From an uncultured Bacteroides sp. (GTDB lineage Bacteria; Bacteroidota; Bacteroidia; Bacteroidales; Bacteroidaceae), in assembly GCA_900552645.1 (NCBI GenBank), contig USAN01000019.1:1-26237 (forward strand): DNA of 26,237 bases. The letters run 5' to 3'. The translations under genes were made by a program, and so were the position numbers. This document shows positions 14,942 to 23,336 of the stretch, in pieces (the stretch's first letter is position 1; each line of letters starts with the position of its first letter). The notes beneath the pieces were generated by a model, which did no database searches, was not told the DNA's origin, and saw nothing but the letters and a program-made list of their open reading frames with translations.

Positions 14942-14972
14942 TTTGTTTATTCATACAAAGATATTATATTTG
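14942..14972 (+). promoter_or_regulatory. ppk1 promoter (full consensus)
   Basis: TTTG (14942-14945), 19 bp, TATATTTG (14965-14972): a full match to the Bacteroidetes promoter consensus including spacing. The predicted transcript start at about 14977 is only about 6 nt before the first ppk1 ATG. Confidence 0.65.
14956..14963 (-). promoter_or_regulatory. Candidate -7 box of the phosphodiesterase gene
   Basis: TATCTTTG on the minus strand matches TAnnTTTG and lies one base from the ppk1 -7 box on the other strand. The leader would be about 16 nt. No good -33 box is seen. Confidence 0.45.
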
Positions 14973-14982
14973 AGAAATTCTA

Positions 14983-17055
14983 ATGGAAAATATGGAAAAC
15001 AAATATCATTATTTTAATCGTGATATAAGTTGGCTATCCTTTAATTATCGTGTATTGATGGAGGCCGAAGATGAAAATCTTCCTCTTTATGAACGATTGA
15101 ACTTTATCTCTATATACAGTTCTAATCTTGAGGAGTTCTACAAGATAAGAGTTGCTGAACATAAAGCTGTCGCTTCGGGTGGGGCAAGTGATGATGTTAC
15201 TCAGGAAGATGCACATAACATTATTCATGAAATAACTGATATTGTAAATTCTCAGTTAGAGGAACGTATACGTATCTATGAAAAGAAAATAATTCCTGCT
15301 CTTAAAAGGAGTCATATTATATTTTATCAAAGCAAAAATGATGTGAAAGCTTTTCATCAGGAATTTATTCGTAATTTCTTCCGCGAAGAGATCTTTCCTT
15401 ATCTTCAGCCCGTACCGGTATGTAAGGATAGAATAAAGACTTTTTTACGCGACAACAGACTTTATCTTTCTACACGTGTTATTAACAAAATTACGGACGA
15501 AAAGGAGTATTTTATAATAAAGCTCCCATATAGTAAGGTTCCACGCTTTATTGAGTTGCCTAAAGTAGAAGATAATTTCTACATTATGTTTCTGGAAGAT
15601 ATCATAAAGGCTAATATAGAAGTTATGTTTCCTGGATATGATGTAGACTGCAGTTATTGTTGCAAGATTTCGAGAGATGCCGATATATTTGTAGACGATG
15701 CAAAAACTTCCGAGATTATAGTCGAGCAGGTAAAGAAAAAAGTACGTAAAAGAAAGATTGGGGCTGTATGCCGTTTTGTATACGACAGAAGTATGCCTAA
15801 GGATTATCTTAATTTTCTGACTGATGCTTTCGAACTTTCCGAAGACGATGTGGTACCAGGTGACAAACATCTAAATCTGGAAGATCTTTCGCATCTTCCA
15901 AATCCACTAAGAGATAAAGAAAAGCCTTTCAAACCTGCCCCTATGATGCTTTCGTGTCTTGATAGCAAGCAGTCTATATTTAGATATGTAAAGAAGCGCG
16001 ACTTGCTTTTGCATTATCCATATTATTCCTTCGATCATTTCATTCACTTCCTTTACGAAGCTGTACACGATCCTATGTGCAGGGATATAATGATTACACA
16101 ATATCGTGTAGCCGAAAACTCCGAGGTTATAAATACTCTTATTGCAGCTGCTCAGAATGGTAAGAATGTTACTGTATTCGTTGAACTGAAAGCTAGATTT
16201 GATGAAGAGAATAATCTTGCTACAGCCGAAATGATGAAGAAAGCCGGAATAAACATAATATATAGTATTCCGGGATTAAAGGTACATGCAAAGGTAGCCT
16301 TGGTATTACGCCGTAATAAGGAGAACAAGCAAATTAGGAGTTATGCTTATGTAAGTACAGGCAATTTTAATGAAAATACTGCTACGGTTTATGCAGATTC
16401 AGGACTTTTTACATGTAGTGAGAAAATAGTAAATGATCTGCATTATCTTTTCAGGGTTTTAAAGCAAGAGGTTGCAAATCCTGTATTCAAGAAATTACTT
16501 GTTGCCAGATTTAATTTACTACCTGAATTAAAGAAACTTATTTCATATGAAATAGGTGAAGCCAAAAAGGGTAGGGAGGCTTTTATTATATTGAAGATGA
16601 ATGCTCTGCAGGATACTGCAATGATTAATGAACTGTATGCTGCTAGTGAGGCTGGAGTGAAGATTGATTTAATTGTAAGAGGAATATGTTGTCTTATTCC
16701 AAATCAACCCTATAGTAAGAACATTCGTATAACAAGGATAGTAGACTCTTTTCTTGAACATTCTCGTATATGGTATTTTCATCATGGAGGTAGCTCGAAG
16801 TTATATATGGGATCGCCAGATTGGATGAGGCGTAATCTTTATAGACGAATAGAAGCCGTTACTCCTATACTTGACCATGATCTTAAACAGGAGATGATAG
16901 ATATGCTGGAAATACAGCTTAAGGACAATACTAAGGCCGGATGGGTAGACGAGAAGTTAAATAACATATTGAAGCGCAACACAGGTAAGGATGTGCGCTC
17001 GCAATATGCATTTTATGAATATCTTAAGAATAAGAACAGAAGCACAAATAATTAG
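14983..17055 (+). CDS. ppk1: Polyphosphate kinase 1
   Basis: 690 residues, the normal length for PPK1, which reversibly polymerises the ATP gamma-phosphate into polyphosphate. The N-terminal domain shows YFNRDISWLSFNYRVL (10-25). The catalytic part, made of two phospholipase-D-like halves, has the autophosphorylated His H435 in GLKVHAKVAL, the second active-site His H593 in LEHSRIWYF, the STGNFNE segment (458-464), a QYRVAENS loop (373-380) and LIVRGICCL (563-571). Two nearby ATGs (14983 and 14992) are possible starts; the promoter position favours the second or a nearly leaderless first. It is divergent from the phosphodiesterase gene, and its stop codon overlaps that of the convergent kinase-like gene by four bases. 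Confidence 0.96.
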   Translation: MENMENKYHYFNRDISWLSFNYRVLMEAEDENLPLYERLNFISIYSSNLEEFYKIRVAEHKAVASGGASDDVTQEDAHNIIHEITDIVNSQLEERIRIYEKKIIPALKRSHIIFYQSKNDVKAFHQEFIRNFFREEIFPYLQPVPVCKDRIKTFLRDNRLYLSTRVINKITDEKEYFIIKLPYSKVPRFIELPKVEDNFYIMFLEDIIKANIEVMFPGYDVDCSYCCKISRDADIFVDDAKTSEIIVEQVKKKVRKRKIGAVCRFVYDRSMPKDYLNFLTDAFELSEDDVVPGDKHLNLEDLSHLPNPLRDKEKPFKPAPMMLSCLDSKQSIFRYVKKRDLLLHYPYYSFDHFIHFLYEAVHDPMCRDIMITQYRVAENSEVINTLIAAAQNGKNVTVFVELKARFDEENNLATAEMMKKAGINIIYSIPGLKVHAKVALVLRRNKENKQIRSYAYVSTGNFNENTATVYADSGLFTCSEKIVNDLHYLFRVLKQEVANPVFKKLLVARFNLLPELKKLISYEIGEAKKGREAFIILKMNALQDTAMINELYAASEAGVKIDLIVRGICCLIPNQPYSKNIRITRIVDSFLEHSRIWYFHHGGSSKLYMGSPDWMRRNLYRRIEAVTPILDHDLKQEMIDMLEIQLKDNTKAGWVDEKLNNILKRNTGKDVRSQYAFYEYLKNKNRSTNN

Positions 17056-17681
17056 AGTCCTAGTTTCTTAGCTGCAAACTCTTTTATGAATTGAACCGTA
17101 TTGTCAATGCCAAGTGCCGATGAGTCAATGCATAAATGATATGTAGCGGCAGCTCCCCATGTCTTATAACTATAGTAATTGTAGTAGGCAGCTCTTCTTT
17201 TGTCTGTTTTGTCAATGAGATCTTCGGCATCTTTCTGAGAAAGGTTATTTAGTTGTGCCACTCTATTTATTCGCTCTTCTTTTGATGCTGATATAAATAC
17301 ATTTAGACATCTAGGATGGTCACGTAAAATATAATCGGCACATCTACCTAAAAAAAGAGAAGATTCCTGTTGAGCCAATTCATGTATAACATCACTTTGA
17401 ATCTTGAAAAGAGAATCGTTGCTAAGACAGTTGCCATATGGAATAGCCCCATCACTATAAAATGGAAAACGTGTACCGAAAATTCCGCCTATAATGCTTT
17501 GTGATGCGTGTTCATCGGCTTTTTCAAAGAATTCTTGGCATAGACCGCTCTCTTTTGCTGCAATGTTAAGAAGCTCTTTGTCATAAAATTTTATGCCAAG
17601 GTTGGCGGCAAGCTTTTCTCCTATCTCTTTACCACCACTTCCAAGTTGGCGACCGAGATTTATTACATAATTATCCTTCAT
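17052..17681 (-). CDS. Cytidylate-kinase-like family protein
   Basis: 209 residues from the ATG at 17679-17681. A further upstream ATG at 17747 lies inside the MATE gene and adds a non-conserved tail. It belongs to the cytidylate-kinase-like P-loop family common in gut Bacteroidetes and Firmicutes. The nucleotide loop is degenerate, GRQLGSGGKEIG (10-21). FLGRCADYIL (110-119), ISASKEERINR (130-140) and DKRRAAYYNYYSYKTWG (160-176) correspond to the NMP-binding and lid regions. Phosphorylation of CMP is not assured; the true housekeeping cmk is usually a separate gene. It lies 40 bp downstream of the MATE gene, probably cotranscribed, and its stop overlaps the ppk1 stop. Confidence 0.88.
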   Translation of the reverse strand: MKDNYVINLGRQLGSGGKEIGEKLAANLGIKFYDKELLNIAAKESGLCQEFFEKADEHASQSIIGGIFGTRFPFYSDGAIPYGNCLSNDSLFKIQSDVIHELAQQESSLFLGRCADYILRDHPRCLNVFISASKEERINRVAQLNNLSQKDAEDLIDKTDKRRAAYYNYYSYKTWGAAATYHLCIDSSALGIDNTVQFIKEFAAKKLGL

Positions 17682-17721
17682 AGTTTTTATGGACTTTTTG
17701 TTTAATGACAAATATAAATAT

Positions 17722-19089
17722 TTATTCCGATACCTTGTTCCTTGCATGTGCCTTAAATTCTCGGAATTGCTGTATTAGCATAAATGCAGCAATTATGCTT
17801 GCCAGAAGGTCGGAGATAGGCATGCTGTACCATATTCCATCTGCGCCAAAATAAAGTGGGAGGATTATTATACATGGTAGAAGTATAAGTAACTGCCTAC
17901 TTAATGAAAGGAATATAGCTTTCCATGCTATGCCAATGCTTTGAAAGAAGTTTGAAGTTACCATCTGAAATCCTATTATAGGAAAGAAAAGTACAGTAAT
18001 TCTTAACCCTTTGGCCGACATCGAAATAAGTCCCTCGTGATTTGTAAATACGGATACTACAGCCTCCGGAAATAGTTCTCCTATAAGGAAACCTGAGGTC
18101 ATTATTGCAGTTGCCCAATATATAGTATGCTTAAGGACTTCATTTACTCTATGATACTGGCCTGCACCATAATTATATCCTGCTATAGGTTGCATTCCCT
18201 GATTAAGTCCCATTACTATCATTACAAATATGAAAACTATTCGGTTTACTATACCGAAAGCTCCTATGGCAAAGTCGCCGTCATACTCTTTAAGTCCGTT
18301 GTTTATGAAAATTACTATGAAGCAGGCTGCTATGTTCATTAGGAATGGAGACATTCCAATAGAGATTATTCCATTTACTATATGACGTTTTAATTTATAA
18401 ATACCTTTCTTAAAATGAATAAGTTCATTTCTATTGCTGAATATCTTGAACTGCCATAATAGCGATATTATCTGTGCCAATATAGTAGCTATGGCGGCTC
18501 CGCGTATTCCCCAATCAAAGGTATAGATAAAGAGTGGATCAAGTAATGTATTTATTATAACTGTATTGATAGTGGCATACATAGCCTTTTGTGGGTGACC
18601 TGCAGCACGAAGTACTGCGTTTAGTCCAAAATACATATGGCTGAAAACGTTACCTGCCAATATTATCTCCATATAATCGCGTGCATATGATATGGTGTTT
18701 TCGCTTGCTCCGAAAAAGTAGAGGATAGGATCTAGAAAAAAAAGAGTGATTAAAGTTAACAGTAATCCTATTATAATATTAAGTGTTATTACGTTGCCAA
18801 ATATATTCTGAGCCATTTTGTAATCACGCTGGCCTAGCTTCACTGAAATAAGTGTAGCTGCACCTACGCCTACCATTGCTCCGAAGGCAGCGGTAAGATT
18901 CATTAAAGGGAATGTTACGGCAAGTCCCGAAATAGCCATAGGACCAACACCGTTCCCAATAAATATGCTATCTACCATATTATACAGAGATGAGGCCGTC
19001 ATGGCTATAATTGCAGGAACTGCATATTTAATAAGTAATTTTCCGATACGATCTGTACCAAGAGTAGTAGGGATGCTATTTGAGCTCAT
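17722..19089 (-). CDS. MATE family efflux transporter
   Basis: 455 residues, a 12-helix inner-membrane exporter with two MatE repeats (about 15-180 and 235-400). The start reads GKLLIKYAVPAIIAMTASSL, followed by YNMVDSIFIGNGVG with the family Asp; the second repeat contains MGLNQGMQPIAGYNYGA, a hallmark of the family. MATE proteins export organic cations and other compounds using Na+ or H+ gradients; substrate cannot be read from the sequence. It is the first gene of a likely two-gene unit with the cytidylate-kinase-like gene, and has a -7 box 32-39 bp upstream. Confidence 0.93.
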   Translation of the reverse strand: MSSNSIPTTLGTDRIGKLLIKYAVPAIIAMTASSLYNMVDSIFIGNGVGPMAISGLAVTFPLMNLTAAFGAMVGVGAATLISVKLGQRDYKMAQNIFGNVITLNIIIGLLLTLITLFFLDPILYFFGASENTISYARDYMEIILAGNVFSHMYFGLNAVLRAAGHPQKAMYATINTVIINTLLDPLFIYTFDWGIRGAAIATILAQIISLLWQFKIFSNRNELIHFKKGIYKLKRHIVNGIISIGMSPFLMNIAACFIVIFINNGLKEYDGDFAIGAFGIVNRIVFIFVMIVMGLNQGMQPIAGYNYGAGQYHRVNEVLKHTIYWATAIMTSGFLIGELFPEAVVSVFTNHEGLISMSAKGLRITVLFFPIIGFQMVTSNFFQSIGIAWKAIFLSLSRQLLILLPCIIILPLYFGADGIWYSMPISDLLASIIAAFMLIQQFREFKAHARNKVSE

Positions 19090-19120
19090 AAAATATTTTT
19101 ACCTTTTTGTTTTCAGTTTG

Positions 19121-19128
19121 CAAAGGTA
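19121..19128 (-). promoter_or_regulatory. Candidate -7 box of the MATE gene
   Basis: TACCTTTG on the minus strand matches TAnnTTTG and gives a leader of about 27 nt. No -33 box is obvious. The 223-bp region to the protease gene is AT-rich and holds only divergent promoter elements. Confidence 0.45.
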
Positions 19129-19230
19129 CTTAAAATTAAACCCATAAAAAATTCAGATTAAATAAAAACATTCATTTTATACTTTGTGGTTATTAGATTT
19201 TATTTTACTTTTTTGTTTACTTTAATGTTA

Positions 19231-19283
19231 TATATTTGTTAACAGACTATTGATATACTATGTTATATAAATTCATATCTTTG
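19231..19283 (+). promoter_or_regulatory. Two candidate -7 boxes ahead of the protease-xseA-xseB operon
   Basis: TATATTTG (19231-19238) and TATCTTTG (19276-19283) both match TAnnTTTG. A TTTG at 19212-19215 precedes the first by 15 bp and a TTG at 19250-19252 precedes the second by 23 bp. The second would give a leader of about 25 nt. Confidence 0.4.
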
Positions 19284-19312
19284 ATTTTTAATAAACATAA
19301 ATTATATAATAA

Positions 19313-20689
19313 ATGAATAAGATTGTTCTATTTGGCATATTATATTTTTCTTTCTGTCCATTGATGGCACAGAAAAGTTATATGTATCGCATATATCTAA
19401 AGGATAAGGCACAAAGTGCATTTTCGGTTAAGGAACCACAAAAATATCTTTCTCAGAAAGCTATTGAAAGAAGAACTCGTCAAGGTCTTAAAATAGATGC
19501 TACTGACTTGCCGGTTTCTTCCAAATACTTGGAGATACTTCATGATAGTGGTTTGAAAATCGTTACAAAAAGTAAATGGAATAATAGTGTAGTAGTAGAG
19601 GTAAAGGATACTTCTACTATTAATGAGATAAAGAACTTTCCTTTCGTGGTAAGGACAAAGAAGGTATTCACTGTTCCCGATTCAATACCTGCACGTAATA
19701 TGAATCGCAAGAAGGAGGTAATAAATAAATATGTAGATACCGATAATTATTACGGAGATGCATTCAGACAGATAGAAGTACATCATGGAGACAGTCTACA
19801 TGCAGCCGGTTTTCGTGGAGAAGGCATAGATATAGCAGTGATAGATGCAGGATTCTATAATGCTGATGAAATAGATTTGTTTAAGAAGATGCACTTGTTG
19901 GGTACTAAAGATTTTGTAAATCCGAAATCGGATATATATGCCGAGAATTCTCATGGTATGAAAGTGCTTTCATGTATGGCGGCCAATAAACCGAATGTTA
20001 TGGTAGGTACTGCACCCGAGGCAAATTATTGGTTGCTGAGAAGTGAAAATAATGATTCTGAAAATCCTATAGAAGAGGATTATTGGGCTGCTGCAGTAGA
20101 ATTTGCCGATAGTGTAGGGGTAGACTTAATCAATACTTCGCTTGGGTATAATGAATTTGACGACAAAAGTGCCAATTATAAATATCGCGACCTTGATGGT
20201 CATACTTCATTAATGTCAAATTCTGCATCTATGCTTGCCGATAAGGGAATTGTACTGGTAAACAGTGCCGGCAATTCGGGTAGGGGAACATGGAAAAAAA
20301 TTACTCCTCCAGCCGATGCTGAGAATGTTATAACAGTAGGTGCAATGAACCGCAGTTTGATGAATGGTGAGTTTTCTTCGGTAGGTGATACAGCCGATAA
20401 AAGAGTAAAGCCTGATGCTATGGCAGTAGGAGTGGCATCGGCGGTAGCATCAATAGAGGGAACTGTTTCAAAGGGTAATGGCACTTCATTTGCATCGCCT
20501 ATACTATGCGGAGTAGTAGCTTCTTTTTGGCAGGCATGTCCATGGCTCACTGCAAAACAGGTTGTCGAGGCTGTACAGAAAGCAGGTGACCGCTACACTT
20601 ACCCTGATAATATTTTTGGATATGGCGTACCTGATATGTGGAAAGCCTATAAAATAGAAAAAGCTAAAAAAGAGAATGGCAGAAGATAA
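19313..20689 (+). CDS. Exported S8 (subtilisin-like) serine protease
   Basis: 458 residues. A signal peptide (about 1-19, cleavage likely after MA in PLMAQK) sends it to the periplasm or beyond. A pro-region (about 20-160) precedes the S8 catalytic domain: Asp D178 in IAVIDAGFY, His H214 in NSHGMKVLS, oxyanion Asn N321 in NSAGNSG and nucleophile S392 in GTSFASP. There is no C-terminal secretion (CTD/Por) domain; the protein ends in a Lys-rich tail. The gene overlaps the xseA start by 14 bp, so translation is probably coupled. Substrate is unknown. Confidence 0.92.
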   Translation: MNKIVLFGILYFSFCPLMAQKSYMYRIYLKDKAQSAFSVKEPQKYLSQKAIERRTRQGLKIDATDLPVSSKYLEILHDSGLKIVTKSKWNNSVVVEVKDTSTINEIKNFPFVVRTKKVFTVPDSIPARNMNRKKEVINKYVDTDNYYGDAFRQIEVHHGDSLHAAGFRGEGIDIAVIDAGFYNADEIDLFKKMHLLGTKDFVNPKSDIYAENSHGMKVLSCMAANKPNVMVGTAPEANYWLLRSENNDSENPIEEDYWAAAVEFADSVGVDLINTSLGYNEFDDKSANYKYRDLDGHTSLMSNSASMLADKGIVLVNSAGNSGRGTWKKITPPADAENVITVGAMNRSLMNGEFSSVGDTADKRVKPDAMAVGVASAVASIEGTVSKGNGTSFASPILCGVVASFWQACPWLTAKQVVEAVQKAGDRYTYPDNIFGYGVPDMWKAYKIEKAKKENGRR

Positions 20690-21986
20690 TGTTCTTTCAT
20701 TGGCCGAACTAAACTTGTTGGTAAAGCAAAGTATAAAGTCGTGTCTGCCCTATACTTATTGGGTACAAGCCGAACTGAGCGATGTGCGTCCCAATTACTC
20801 CGGTCACTGCTATCTGGAGTTCATACAGAAGGATAGCCGTGGCAATGCACTTGTTGCAAAGGCAAGAGGTACGATATGGAATAATATATATTGTATGCTT
20901 AAGCCATATTTCGAACAGGAAACAGGTCAGACTTTTGCTGCTGGATTGAAGGTGCTGGTAAAGGTTACTGTAGAATTTCATGAACTATATGGGTATTCTT
21001 TGACGGTACTCGATATAGACCCTACTTATACTTTAGGCGATATGGCGCGTAGGCGCAGAGAAATATTGAAAATGCTTGAAGAGGATGGTATAATAGATTT
21101 AAATAAAGAACTGGATATACCTGTACTTGCTCAAAGAGTAGCAGTAATATCATCGGCTACAGCAGCCGGATATGGTGATTTCTGTAATCAGCTTAAAGAT
21201 AATCCTTATGGTTTTGTATTCTATACCCGACTTTTTCCGGCTGTAATGCAGGGAGACAGAGTGGAGAGTTCTATAATATCGGCTTTAGATAAAATAAACG
21301 AAAATCTGAACGATTGGGATGTTGTGGTTATAATAAGGGGTGGAGGAGCAACATCCGACTTGTCTGGATTCGATACTTATGAATTGGCAGTTAACTGTGC
21401 CCAGTTTCCGCTACCTATAATAACTGGTATTGGACATGAAAGAGATGATACAGTACTCGATTTAATATCTAATACCAGAGTCAAGACTCCCACTGCAGCT
21501 GCCGAATTCTTAATAAACAGAATGCATGACACATCTGTACAACTGGATGGCTATTCAGTTTCATTGAATGATGCTATAGGTAATATTATAAATGATGAAA
21601 ACTTTAGAATGACCCGAATAATAGAGCATATTCCTTTAAATATAGACCGACGTATAAAAGAGGAAAATTTCAGATATCACAAAATCTCATCAAGGCTTTC
21701 TCTCTCTTTTAATACACGAAAGCTAAATGAGGAACATACTCTGCAGCTTATTTTGAAAAGATTAGTAAATGTAACAGCTGCTAACCTAGAAAATAAGAGG
21801 CATTTTCTAGATTTGACTGCACAAACATTGAAGGCATCTTCTCCACAGGAAATAATGAAGAAAGGTTACAGTATTACATTGAAGGATGGCAAACCTGTAA
21901 GAAGTATGAAGGAAGTGAAAGCGGGAGACAATATAATGACAGTATTGTACGATGGTGAAATAAACAGTATTGTAACAAAAAAATAA
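20676..21986 (+). CDS. xseA: Exodeoxyribonuclease VII large subunit
   Basis: 436 residues. With XseB it degrades single-stranded DNA to oligonucleotides in repair. The OB-fold domain spans about 8-118 (YWVQAELSDVRPNYSGHCYLE). The catalytic domain carries VISSATAAGYGDF (157-169), RGGGATSDLSGFD (221-233), GIGHERDDTV (251-260) and KTPTAAAE (270-277). A coiled-coil region follows (about 285-390), then a C-terminal GYSITLKDGKPV strand segment. The ATG lies within the last codons of the protease gene and xseB follows after 7 bp, giving a tight three-gene unit. Confidence 0.96.
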   Translation: MAEDNVLSLAELNLLVKQSIKSCLPYTYWVQAELSDVRPNYSGHCYLEFIQKDSRGNALVAKARGTIWNNIYCMLKPYFEQETGQTFAAGLKVLVKVTVEFHELYGYSLTVLDIDPTYTLGDMARRRREILKMLEEDGIIDLNKELDIPVLAQRVAVISSATAAGYGDFCNQLKDNPYGFVFYTRLFPAVMQGDRVESSIISALDKINENLNDWDVVVIIRGGGATSDLSGFDTYELAVNCAQFPLPIITGIGHERDDTVLDLISNTRVKTPTAAAEFLINRMHDTSVQLDGYSVSLNDAIGNIINDENFRMTRIIEHIPLNIDRRIKEENFRYHKISSRLSLSFNTRKLNEEHTLQLILKRLVNVTAANLENKRHFLDLTAQTLKASSPQEIMKKGYSITLKDGKPVRSMKEVKAGDNIMTVLYDGEINSIVTKK

Positions 21987-21993
21987 TATATTT

Positions 21994-22194
21994 ATGGCAG
22001 CAAAAAAGCAAACTTACGAACAGTCTATGAAAAGACTGGAAGAAATAGTGAGTAAGATAGAGAACAACGAAGTAGATATTGATTCGCTAGGTGCTACTCT
22101 GAAAGAGGCTCAGGAACTGATTAAATTCTGTCGTGAGAAGCTATATAAAGTAGATGAAGAGGTGAAAAAAATATTAGAAAGTGATACTTTGTAA
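21994..22194 (+). CDS. xseB: Exodeoxyribonuclease VII small subunit
   Basis: 66 residues, typical for XseB. It is a helical hairpin with the family pattern TYEQSMKRLEEIVSKIENNE (7-26), then SLGATLKEAQELIKFCREKL. Several small subunits bind each XseA and control its activity. It lies 7 bp downstream of xseA. No clear hairpin terminator follows before the ilvE promoter. Confidence 0.95.
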   Translation: MAAKKQTYEQSMKRLEEIVSKIENNEVDIDSLGATLKEAQELIKFCREKLYKVDEEVKKILESDTL

Positions 22195-22224
22195 TATAAC
22201 AGATTAACAAAAAAATAAAAGAAT

Positions 22225-22278
22225 CAATTGGAATTTGCAAATATTAAATTTATTTTTGCTCTCAATTGTAAATATTAA
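22225..22278. repeat. Split direct repeat flanking the ilvE -7 box
   Basis: CAATTG (22225-22230) with AAATATTAA (22239-22247) recurs as CAATTG (22263-22268) with AAATATTAA (22270-22278), one copy on each side of the -7 box at 22251-22258. It could be a pair of regulator sites; chance in AT-rich DNA is the alternative. Confidence 0.35.
22228..22258 (+). promoter_or_regulatory. ilvE promoter
   Basis: TTG (22228-22230), 20 bp, TATTTTTG (22251-22258) fits the Bacteroidetes consensus. The leader to the ATG at 22297 would be about 33 nt. Confidence 0.55.
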
Positions 22279-22296
22279 CTAAAAAGAAATTTGATA

Positions 22297-23316
22297 ATGA
22301 AAGAACTTGATTGGGCAAATCTGTCATTTGGATACATGAAGACGGATTATAATGTTCGTTGTTATTATAGAGATGGTAAATGGGGTAAGTTGGAACTTTG
22401 CTCAGAAGAATCTATAAATATTCATATGGCCGCTACGTGTTTGCACTATGGTCAGGAGGCTTTTGAAGGATTAAAGGCTTTTCGTGGAAAGGATGGCAAA
22501 ATTCGTGTTTTCCGTCCCGAAGCAAATGCTCAGCGTTTACAAGGTACATGCAATGGTATATTAATGCCTGAATTACCAACCGACTTATTTCTGGATGCTG
22601 TGAAGATGGCTGTTAAAGCTAACGAACGTTTTATACCTCCTTACGAAAGTGGAGCTTCTTTATATATTCGTCCGTTGCTTATTGGTACAGGTGCTCAGGT
22701 AGGTGTACATCCTGCCAACGAATATCTTTTCGTAATATTTGTAACTCCGGTAGGACCATATTTTAAAGGTGGTTTCTCTACAAATCCTTATGTTATAATT
22801 CGTGAGTTCGACCGCGCTGCTCCGTTGGGTACAGGTACTTATAAGGTTGGCGGTAACTATGCTGCAAGTCTTCGTGCAAATAAAATGGCTCACGATTTAG
22901 GCTATTCTTGTGAGTTTTATCTTGATGCTAAAGAAAAGAAATATATTGACGAATGTGGTGCAGCCAACTTCTTTGGTATTAAAGATAATACATATATTAC
23001 TCCTAAATCAACTTCTATTCTTCCGTCTATTACAAACAAAAGCTTAATGCAGCTTGCCGAAGATATGGGAATGATAGTAGAACGCCGTCCTGTTCTTGAA
23101 GAAGAATTGGCAACATTCGAAGAAGCCGGCGCTTGTGGAACTGCTGCAGTAATAAGTCCGATAGAAAGAATAGACGACTTGGAAAACAAAAAGTCTTATG
23201 TTATATCGAAAGATGGAAAACCGGGTCCTATATGTACTAAGCTTTATAATAAGCTTCGTGCAATCCAATATGGAGATGAACCCGACACACATAATTGGGT
23301 AACAATTATTGAATAA
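22297..23316 (+). CDS. ilvE: Branched-chain amino acid aminotransferase
   Basis: 339 residues from the ATG at 22297; an in-frame TTG six bases upstream is rejected. It is a fold-type IV PLP enzyme that transaminates Leu, Ile and Val with 2-oxoglutarate. The PLP lysine is K183 in GTGTYKVGGNYAAS. Other family marks are HYGQEAFEGLKAFRG (about 50-64), YIRPLLIGTGAQVGV (about 123-137), DECGAANFFGI and the PLP-phosphate segment GACGTAAVISP. The length and motifs fit the eukaryote/Bacteroidetes-type BCAT (group II) better than the shorter E. coli form. A DUF975 gene follows 20 bp downstream and is probably cotranscribed. Confidence 0.95.
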   Translation: MKELDWANLSFGYMKTDYNVRCYYRDGKWGKLELCSEESINIHMAATCLHYGQEAFEGLKAFRGKDGKIRVFRPEANAQRLQGTCNGILMPELPTDLFLDAVKMAVKANERFIPPYESGASLYIRPLLIGTGAQVGVHPANEYLFVIFVTPVGPYFKGGFSTNPYVIIREFDRAAPLGTGTYKVGGNYAASLRANKMAHDLGYSCEFYLDAKEKKYIDECGAANFFGIKDNTYITPKSTSILPSITNKSLMQLAEDMGMIVERRPVLEEELATFEEAGACGTAAVISPIERIDDLENKKSYVISKDGKPGPICTKLYNKLRAIQYGDEPDTHNWVTIIE

Positions 23317-23336
23317 TAACTATACATTACTATACT

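Noticed and set aside
15445..15870. 141-codon minus-strand frame inside ppk1
   Set aside because: Shadow of ppk1; its Tyr/Phe/Ile-rich translation matches no family and the ppk1 motifs are intact.
17682..17747. 22-residue N-terminal extension of the cytidylate-kinase-like protein
   Set aside because: It overlaps the 3' end of the MATE gene and adds a basic tail before the conserved start; the ATG at 17679-17681 fits the family.
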